From Streptococcaceae bacterium ESL0729 (GTDB lineage: Bacteria > Bacillota > Bacilli > Lactobacillales > Streptococcaceae), in assembly GCA_029391995.1 (NCBI GenBank), contig CP113924.1, positions 239,501 to 303,500 of the forward strand: a stretch of 64,000 bases of DNA, written 5' to 3'. Numbering within the stretch: position 1 is the stretch's first letter; each line of letters starts with the position of its first letter. Position numbers and translations under genes: made by a program. Shown here piece by piece: positions 10,901 to 16,539 of this stretch. The notes beneath the pieces are model-generated. The model was not told the origin of the DNA and did not search any database. It saw nothing but the letters and a program-made list of their open reading frames with translations.

Positions 10901-11514
10901 CTAATGAAGGGTTGGTAGAAATATCAATGAGGGCCTTGATTCATAAAGATCTTGAAAGGGAGTCTGACCGAGTTAGGATAGGTTATTTCTCAGGATCGAT
11001 TACGCATAATGAAAATTTTGACCTGATAAAGGCCGCCCTTAAAAAAATTATGGAGGAAAGACCATTGGTTGAACTTCATCTTGTAGGTCACCTGGATTTG
11101 CCAGAAGATATGAGTCACTTGAAGAGTCAAATTGTAACCCACGATTATGTTGACTGGAAGAAGCTTCCACAACTAATTGCTCAAGTTGATATCAATTTAG
11201 CTCCTTTGGTTGATAGTATCTTCAACCGGGCTAAGTCTGAAATCAAGTGGATTGAAGCTTCCTTGGTCAAGGTACCAACTCTTGCTAGCAAGCTTGGGGC
11301 CTTTGCTGACTCTATTGACAGCGGGGTAGACGGTATCTTGGTGGAAAACACAGAAGAGGCCTGGTATGAAGGGCTTGAGCAGTTGGTTAATTCGCCAAAA
11401 CTAAGGGAAAGCCTGGCAGAGAATGCCTACAAGCGAGTTAGGGCAGATTTTACAACCATTGACCAAGAAGATGACTTATCTAGGTATATTAGAGGGCAAA
11501 TAAATCATGACTAA
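7969..11514 (+). CDS. Three-module glycosyltransferase with central RgpF-like domain
   Basis: A very large (about 1182-residue) cytoplasmic enzyme. Module 1, residues 1-365, is a GT4 domain with an E-x7-E motif in SESFGLTYVEAM. Residues about 375-470 are helical and probably coiled coil, followed by a basic stretch. Module 2, about 555-825, resembles rhamnan synthesis protein F (ALIFVVYESQERLQPY, GYDATAFKYAVEHLG, LLLVNDTSLGP). Module 3, about 828-1175, is another GT4-like domain (FFDVDDLV, KSEIKWIEASLVKVPTLAS). I chose ATG 7969 over 7954 because TGGAAG lies 8 bases upstream and it gives MSKILVLSP. It replaces separate rgpE/rgpF genes. Acceptors are unknown. Confidence 0.85.
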   Translation: MSKILVLSPFGGFGNGADISMNHQMVYLRSLGYEIVNVYNQGSDSYRDFLAQEGIEGVNLNYTWWDETELPDELKANNVLIYQELVSLIKSHGVDLLITNTSNMPWGAIAASITNIPHIWLLHEFAEGDFDWVKDKYPFIDAFSNKILCSSESLAQAVQKEVKQKVDFFNPYTNVPSITGHSEDIRLLSVNYLSHGKNQLELLYALKELVARGYKIPVLFSGRVEDEKYYQEMLTYIEDNNLENYVSFTYAENGNWHPASANDIFVSPSRSESFGLTYVEAMKVAIPVITAQNGGAETLEQAGYLDQENIYQAGDIDELVSKIIYMVENHDDIKKQAEATRVKVLEEQSLARITEALLAAIKSSATSINKMTQIMAPWGENFVYNLDGLKNLLEGRLSYIKNLEGEVINLHVKHDALQGNLQELADIAREHELAATASKKELEVLAQEYNNLNERYQFLINSWWYRGMKLAYLPIKKSRSALPKMKNFVKRGIKKVLRANPKLYGYVKQKNMARALRKEQKRQAIANRPSKELLALQKLRREEREAYVYQANNAKRALIFVVYESQERLQPYKLYFLDHLAKFAEDIYIVVNGYLDPRDLDTLSKYGQIMERENIGYDATAFKYAVEHLGKDLLANYDQLLLVNDTSLGPVNDFEDMFEYFSDKKVDMWGITEGETQIDPHGLNKYGYIPHHIQTYFVVIEKTLLKSDAFYQYFIDMPRITNRDEAIMHHETVFTKNFTDLGYSYDVYVKENRDSAVYHHPYLLVSKFNNPIIKFTALEYDNDLIYQLNKLHTKTEVPELLEWVEKETDYPLTILEEAIRVVKSKEESILIIDGVHDLIPQLTRYRVENKREQLANLGFKVRVRSSEIVTTADLYKTNFLIIYRAWYNENLQEIVDWARKLKIPVFFDVDDLVIDTSYTDQLSYTQGLSVSEKANYDSGVMSYRRMMLSTDGVIASTRDLAHELENYKDQVILNRNLANEGLVEISMRALIHKDLERESDRVRIGYFSGSITHNENFDLIKAALKKIMEERPLVELHLVGHLDLPEDMSHLKSQIVTHDYVDWKKLPQLIAQVDINLAPLVDSIFNRAKSEIKWIEASLVKVPTLASKLGAFADSIDSGVDGILVENTEEAWYEGLEQLVNSPKLRESLAENAYKRVRADFTTIDQEDDLSRYIRGQINHD

Positions 11515-12646
11515 AAAGAAGAAAATTTTGTTTGTTTCACCGACAGGAATGCTTGATAATGGAGCTGAACTATCAATTGCAAACCTAATGTTTCTTTTGA
11601 AGGATAGGGGCCATGAAGTTATCAATCTAGCTCCTAAAAGTCCTTATGAGGGCTATGACGAAAGTTTTAATGATAAAGGAATTGCTGTTGAAAGGCTTAA
11701 GGTCACTAAATTTTGGTGGGCTGATGCCCCAGGAGGCCTACCTGCATCTGAAGAGATTATAGCCCAGGCTCATGAGAGAAACATTGAGGAAATTTCTCAA
11801 ATTATTAGGCAAAGGGCAGTTGATTTAGTCATTACTAACACGGCTAATGTTTTCGTTGGTGCTGTTGCAGCAAAAAGAATGGGTGTAGCCCACTTTCAAT
11901 TAATCCATGAATTTCCTGATGGCGAATTTTCCTATTATGATGACAGGCTTAAGTTTTTCTCTGACCATAGTTCAGAAATTTTTGCCGTCCAAGGAAAACT
12001 AGCTGAAACCCTCCAGGAAAGATTTGATGAAGAAGGTCTTTTTCAAACAATTAATACTTTTGTACCCTTTGTTGACTACAAGGAAAAGAAGCTATCTGAG
12101 CTTGAAGCTAGCCAAACGAGTTTCATCTATATCTCACGTTTAACTGAGCGGAAGAATCAACTTGAGATATTAAGGGCCCTGAATTTAATCCTGCCAGATT
12201 TCCCTGACTTGAAGGTTAAGTTTATTGGTGGTTATGATGAAGCTTACAGGCAAAAGATGGTTGATTTCATCAAACTTTTTGAGCTAGAAAAAAATGTAGA
12301 ATTCATCGGCAATCAGCCCAATCCTTGGGCCATGGTAACAGATAGGGATATAGCTGTCTTCCCATCAGCCGATGAAACATTTGGTCTAGCTTACGGGGAG
12401 GCCGTTTTAAACGGGGTTCCAGCAATTTTCACAGACAATCGTGGCTTTAAATCAGCCTATCCAATCTTCCAGGCAGGTCTTATGTATAGGCTCGGAGATA
12501 TCACAGGTCTTGCTCGAATGATGGCTGACATGTACGAGAATTTTCCAGCCTTTAAGGCAGATGCCCTTGAGCGGGTAAATCTAGCTAAGGAAAATTATAA
12601 TCTTGAAAGTTGCTATAAAAACATTATCGATAAGATTGAAGGATAA
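11507..12646 (+). CDS. GT4 glycosyltransferase
   Basis: A 379-residue GT-B transferase closely related in its opening (KILFVSPTGMLDNGAELSIANL) to module 1 of the preceding protein, so the two probably arose by duplication. The catalytic E-x7-E sits in ADETFGLAYGEAV near residue 285, and the phosphate-binding Arg/Lys segment is YISRLTERKNQLEIL. It overlaps the end of the upstream gene by 8 bases. It likely adds a side-chain or linkage sugar to the cell-wall rhamnan; donor and acceptor are unknown. Confidence 0.88.
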   Translation: MTKKKKILFVSPTGMLDNGAELSIANLMFLLKDRGHEVINLAPKSPYEGYDESFNDKGIAVERLKVTKFWWADAPGGLPASEEIIAQAHERNIEEISQIIRQRAVDLVITNTANVFVGAVAAKRMGVAHFQLIHEFPDGEFSYYDDRLKFFSDHSSEIFAVQGKLAETLQERFDEEGLFQTINTFVPFVDYKEKKLSELEASQTSFIYISRLTERKNQLEILRALNLILPDFPDLKVKFIGGYDEAYRQKMVDFIKLFELEKNVEFIGNQPNPWAMVTDRDIAVFPSADETFGLAYGEAVLNGVPAIFTDNRGFKSAYPIFQAGLMYRLGDITGLARMMADMYENFPAFKADALERVNLAKENYNLESCYKNIIDKIEG

Positions 12647-12706
12647 TATATGGATATTTTATGCCCTTTAAATTAATAATTGAGTAAACTGAAAAGGAAT
12701 AGATTT

Positions 12707-14068
12707 TTGAAAAATGTAAGAAAAGATTATTTAATACTCATACTCATTTTTGGGTTCTTGAGTGTTTTGATTATGCCGGCTGGTACACCACCAGATGAAG
12801 GCCATCATTTTTATATTATAAATAGAGTAATTGATAAAGATTGGACTTGGGTAGGAAATGGTCAATCAAGACCTGATGGAGGCCAGTGGCCAGGGACTGC
12901 TGAAATTAGGGAACAAATAGCAAATCATACTTATTACGATGAATATTTTAGGGAAAAACTTCCAGCCAGTCAGTTAGAATATGATTTTAATTTTCATCTG
13001 AAGGATATAGTTTACCTTCCCCAGATTATTGGTGTCGCTTTGGCTAAAGCCTTTTTTCCAAGCTATGGGATGATGTTCTTTTTTGGGAGACTATTTAACC
13101 TCCTAACCTATGCCTTAGGGATTTGTTTTTGCCTTAAATATGCAGTTTATGGCAAGAGAGTTATGTTCTTTGTAGCCCTTTTACCAATAATGGTTCAACA
13201 GGCAAGTTCATTAAGTTATGATGTTTTTACAATCCTTGCTATCTTTAATTTTTTCACTCTCTTAACCAGACTTTCTGTCCAAAGAAAGACTGTGACCAAA
13301 AAAGAAATTATTTGGCTGATTTGTTCAATCCTTCTTCTTTATGTCACTAAGAGAAACAATATTCTCTTGCTGGGACTACTAGCCTTTCTTCCAACCCAGC
13401 TTCTTAGAAGCAAAAAAATTGGCGGTTTGATTGATAAAATATTTAATTTTATCGAAAATAGAAAATTTGTGACCTTTATTTCAGCTGGATTTTTAGCCCT
13501 TGTTGGAGCCTACGTTTTCCTCCGAGCTAAGGGTGGTTTCATGCATTTTGTACAGGTAATGTATAATTCATTTTTCCGGGCAGATATAAATTCAACCTTA
13601 AATGGGATCATGGATAATGGAGTCATAGGCTTTTTCTCTGATTTTACTTATCAGTTGCCAGGTTGGATGATTACATTTGATTTTATGCTTTTGGCCTTAC
13701 TTTTATTTGCAGAAAGGGCAGAAGACGGTCTAGTTGAAAAAAGATTTGGCCTAGCTTCAGGGATGGTTTATCCCCTACAGATGCTTATAATCGTGACTGG
13801 GATGTACTTTGAATGGACCAGTGTTGTCTCACCAGATGCCCTCTTTTCACAAGGGGCTCAGGGCCGTTATTTTACTCCATTTTTAGTCTTCTTTGTACCG
13901 TTTGCCGTCTATATGTCTAAATATATAAAGGTTAAAATTCAAGATAAATTCCTTGATCAACTTCTCCTTTATACATCAACAATTAATTTGTTTACCTTCC
14001 TCATCTTGACCATCCAGGTGGAATGGATGCCAAATAAGGGAGCAGATTTTCTCCTTCATTTCTTTTAG
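12707..14068 (+). CDS. DUF2142 polytopic membrane protein
   Basis: A membrane protein of about 453 residues with some ten hydrophobic segments, recognisable as DUF2142 by the extracytoplasmic GTPPDEGHHFYIINRV motif after the first membrane span and the C-terminal GAQGRYFTPF. Members sit in cell-wall polysaccharide loci and resemble GT-C enzymes that use lipid-linked sugars outside the membrane. The frame opens at TTG 12680, but TTG 12707 has AAAAGGA 8 bases upstream, so I prefer it; either start is non-ATG and translation may be weak. It is 60 bases after the GT4 gene. Confidence 0.82.
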   Translation: MKNVRKDYLILILIFGFLSVLIMPAGTPPDEGHHFYIINRVIDKDWTWVGNGQSRPDGGQWPGTAEIREQIANHTYYDEYFREKLPASQLEYDFNFHLKDIVYLPQIIGVALAKAFFPSYGMMFFFGRLFNLLTYALGICFCLKYAVYGKRVMFFVALLPIMVQQASSLSYDVFTILAIFNFFTLLTRLSVQRKTVTKKEIIWLICSILLLYVTKRNNILLLGLLAFLPTQLLRSKKIGGLIDKIFNFIENRKFVTFISAGFLALVGAYVFLRAKGGFMHFVQVMYNSFFRADINSTLNGIMDNGVIGFFSDFTYQLPGWMITFDFMLLALLLFAERAEDGLVEKRFGLASGMVYPLQMLIIVTGMYFEWTSVVSPDALFSQGAQGRYFTPFLVFFVPFAVYMSKYIKVKIQDKFLDQLLLYTSTINLFTFLILTIQVEWMPNKGADFLLHFF

Positions 14069-14344
14069 CGGCCTAAAGGTGTCGAGGGAGTACTTGGGAG
14101 ATATGATTTGAAAAAATTAAGGAAAAATTTTCCTTTGCAAGCACTAGCGTAAATAAGCGGCATGTATTGATAGAGGCATCTATCGGTAAACTTTAGAAGC
14201 AAATTTCTTCTGTCTCTTCTCGTAATAATTGCAATCATAAATCTTACTACCTATATAAGGATAATTCACCAATTTAGTTGGTAGGCCTAGCAAGGAGTGG
14301 ATTTTATGATGAATATCTTTAGCATTTTTAGAAAGTAAAACAAA
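14069..14344 (+). other. Unexplained 276-base intergenic region in the polysaccharide cluster
   Basis: No long reading frame is present. It contains a short palindrome-like hairpin (AAGGAAAA/TTTTCCTT near 14120-14137), a small repeat ATAGAGGCATCTAT near 14171, ACCAA-N5-TTGGT near 14268-14283, and at its end a strong Shine-Dalgarno with a 10-codon ORF. It may be a leader or internal promoter region for the GT2 gene, or a decayed gene. I see no clear intrinsic terminator. Confidence 0.4.
14306..14338 (+). CDS. Possible 10-residue leader ORF before the GT2 gene
   Basis: AAGGAG at 14292-14297 sits 8 bases before ATG 14306, better than any ribosome site of the GT2 gene itself. The ORF reads MMNIFSIFRK and stops 6 bases before the GT2 ATG at 14345. 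It could load ribosomes for translational coupling, or be the start of a gene broken by deletion. There is no evidence that the peptide itself acts. Confidence 0.35.
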   Translation: MMNIFSIFRK

Positions 14345-15130
14345 ATGACCAATCACACATTTGTAATTTGTGCCTATAAGGAATCTCCTTATTTGGAGGC
14401 CTGTATCGAAAGTTTAATGGACCAGGAGTCTGTAGCAAGAGGGGACTCAAAGATTATCCTTTATACCTCAACTCCTGGTGCTTATACAGATGATTTAGGT
14501 AGAAAATATAACATCGAAGTTTTTGCAGGGGTTAAAAAGGGAATAGGAGCTAACTGGAACGAGGCCTTAGGCTTTGTGGATACCAAATATGCTACCATTG
14601 CCCATCAGGATGACATTTACTTACCAGACTATGGTGTGCGTGTTCTTGATGCCTTTAATAAAAATCAAAACTTAAAGATAGTTTTTACCGACTATGGAGA
14701 GATTGATGCAGCTGGCCAAGTACGAGTGCGTAATATCAATCTTAAAATTAAGACTCTGGGTCTAAAAACCATGTCTCTTTTTAACAATAAAACCTATCAA
14801 AGAAGGATTTATGCCTTTGGTAATTTTATTAGCTGTCCCGCTGTATCCTATAATCTTGAAGCCCTAGCTGACTTTAAATTCGACGAAAAGCTTAAGATGA
14901 CCCTTGACTGGGATGCCTGGGAAAGGATCATGAAACTTCCTGGTAACATTAAATATCTACCAGTTCAAGCCATGTACCATAGGATTCATGAGGATTCTGA
15001 AACTTCGGCTAATACAGTTGATAAATCAAGGGAGCAGGAAGAGTATCTAATTTACAGACGCTACTGGCCAGAATTTATTAGCAAACTTCTTATGAAGGCT
15101 TACGTTAAAAACCAAAAAACAAATAATTAA
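14345..15130 (+). CDS. GT2 family glycosyltransferase
   Basis: A 261-residue GT-A transferase with the start FVICAYKESPYLEACIESL, GIGANWNEALG, and the DxD-like metal site AHQDDIYLPDY near residue 83. A C-terminal LDWDAWERI segment is typical of small polysaccharide GT2 enzymes. It has no good ribosome site of its own; a 10-codon ORF with a strong one ends 6 bases upstream. It is the last plus-strand gene of the cluster, followed by a strong terminator. It probably decorates the rhamnan or its side chain; the sugar is unknown. Confidence 0.87.
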   Translation: MTNHTFVICAYKESPYLEACIESLMDQESVARGDSKIILYTSTPGAYTDDLGRKYNIEVFAGVKKGIGANWNEALGFVDTKYATIAHQDDIYLPDYGVRVLDAFNKNQNLKIVFTDYGEIDAAGQVRVRNINLKIKTLGLKTMSLFNNKTYQRRIYAFGNFISCPAVSYNLEALADFKFDEKLKMTLDWDAWERIMKLPGNIKYLPVQAMYHRIHEDSETSANTVDKSREQEEYLIYRRYWPEFISKLLMKAYVKNQKTNN

Positions 15131-15158
15131 AAAAACTAGGATTATCCTAGTTTTTTTG
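15129..15158. terminator. Bidirectional terminator between GT2 gene and flippase
   Basis: ACTAGGA and TCCTAGT form a 7-bp stem with a 3-base loop, flanked by A-run and T-run on both sides, so it can stop transcription in both directions. It overlaps the 3' end of the minus-strand flippase gene. Confidence 0.85.
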
Positions 15159-16407
15159 TTTGTTTCTTGTAAAAAATAAAGCAGAGGCTACTAATCATTA
15201 GAACCAAAAGAAAAATTGAGGTAAAGTAGCTAAGGCCTGCTCCTAAAAGTTGAAAGTTTTTAACTAGATAATTTGTATAAATAGTTGCAAGGATAACAAC
15301 AATTAGGTAGACGTAAATTAATGCATACTGTTTTCTGAAAACCGTCAAAAGGAAGGTAGTAAAGTAGACAAAGGTGTTAAGCCCCCCAGCAACAAGCAAG
15401 ATCATGAAGGCTGATTTATAAGGGGCAAGGTCTATCCCGTAGACAATTGATAAAACAGGTATTCCAAGGAAGTATCCTGCAAGCAGTATCAGAGTGGTTA
15501 AGCTTACAATAATAGTCGAAATTTTAAAAATTATTTTAAGGAATTCAGCTAAATTTTTTTCCGTCCATTTTCTTGAAATAGTTGTATAGATTGGTGTTAG
15601 GATAACAGAGGTCAAGACCATAATAATGGCTGAAGGCATGGAGATAATATTATAGGCCGCTTGAAGGTCATCTGTAAGATAAAGTTCAATGGAGTTTTTA
15701 GGGGTATTGGTCATATAAATTATCGTAAAGGCACTGATAAAAACAGGTAGGGTCTGTTTGAACAATGCTAGAAAATCTTTCATTGTTGGTTTAAATTTTC
15801 TGTCATAGCCTATTAGTTTAACGAACTGATAGTCTACTAGAAAAATCCAAGAATAAGATATAATTGTGGCTACAAGGATTGCAAGCTCCAAATTTTTAGT
15901 AATCAGTAGGCTAAGGGCAAATCCGCAGATATAGGCTAGTACTCGGAAGAAATAAGATTTCCCTGATATATCTAGTCGCTCATGTTGCTGGAAAAAACCA
16001 GCAAAGACATCTGCCCAGACCTCAGCTGAAACAAAAAGGGTCAGTAGGACAGCAATTGTTAGTTTCAGAGAGCTTAAAGATAGTAAAAAGCCGTAAATAA
16101 AAATACCAATAAACATTAATGAAATCGTTATAAATTTAGAATTAAAATATGTTTTAGCCTTAAACTCCCCTATAACATCGACACTCTGGTAGTTTCTGGA
16201 AGCAAAATTACCGATAGAAAGCATCTGCTGGCACATGGCCCAGCCAATAGAGAAAATTCCTGCCATATCATCATTAAGAGTTCTAGTAACAAAGAGCATA
16301 AGAAAAATTGATGAAAAGGCATAGATTGTATTTCCAAGTCCAAACCAGAGGGTATTTTTTTTAAGACTGGTTTCTCTTGCAAGTATTTGTAAATATTTGT
16401 TAGTCAT
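15142..16407 (-). CDS. Polysaccharide flippase-like membrane protein
   Basis: A 421-residue polytopic protein with roughly twelve membrane segments and the layout of the polysaccharide biosynthesis (Wzx/MATE-like) superfamily. An amphipathic start (KKNTLWFGLGNTIYAFSSIFLMLFVTRTL) is followed by evenly spaced helices. It lies convergent to the glycosyltransferase cluster and likely flips a lipid-linked side-chain or subunit, complementing the RgpCD exporter for the backbone. It has its own AAGGAGAG ribosome site and a TATAAT box on the minus strand at 16431-16436. Substrate is unknown. Confidence 0.8.
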   Translation of the reverse strand: MTNKYLQILARETSLKKNTLWFGLGNTIYAFSSIFLMLFVTRTLNDDMAGIFSIGWAMCQQMLSIGNFASRNYQSVDVIGEFKAKTYFNSKFITISLMFIGIFIYGFLLSLSSLKLTIAVLLTLFVSAEVWADVFAGFFQQHERLDISGKSYFFRVLAYICGFALSLLITKNLELAILVATIISYSWIFLVDYQFVKLIGYDRKFKPTMKDFLALFKQTLPVFISAFTIIYMTNTPKNSIELYLTDDLQAAYNIISMPSAIIMVLTSVILTPIYTTISRKWTEKNLAEFLKIIFKISTIIVSLTTLILLAGYFLGIPVLSIVYGIDLAPYKSAFMILLVAGGLNTFVYFTTFLLTVFRKQYALIYVYLIVVILATIYTNYLVKNFQLLGAGLSYFTSIFLLVLMISSLCFIFYKKQTKKLG

Positions 16408-16504
16408 ATTCTCTCCTTAATTATCTACCAATTATACTATATTTCTTAATTTCTTAGCTAATCATTGACAAATTTAAATTTAGATAGCCAAAAAAAATCC
16501 CCCA

Positions 16505-16513
16505 TGTTATACT
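16505..16513 (+). promoter_or_regulatory. Extended -10 promoter of the autolysin gene
   Basis: TGtTATACT lies 26 bases before the start codon, without a good -35 17 bases upstream. The ribosome site GGAGG at 16522-16526 is 13 bases from the ATG, longer than usual, so translation may be modest. Confidence 0.5.
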
Positions 16514-16539
16514 AAATCAATGGAGGTACAAATATCTAA

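Noticed and set aside
16465-16470. TTGACA as the -35 of the autolysin promoter
   Set aside because: It is 37 bases from TATACT, and no -10 lies 16-18 bases downstream of it.
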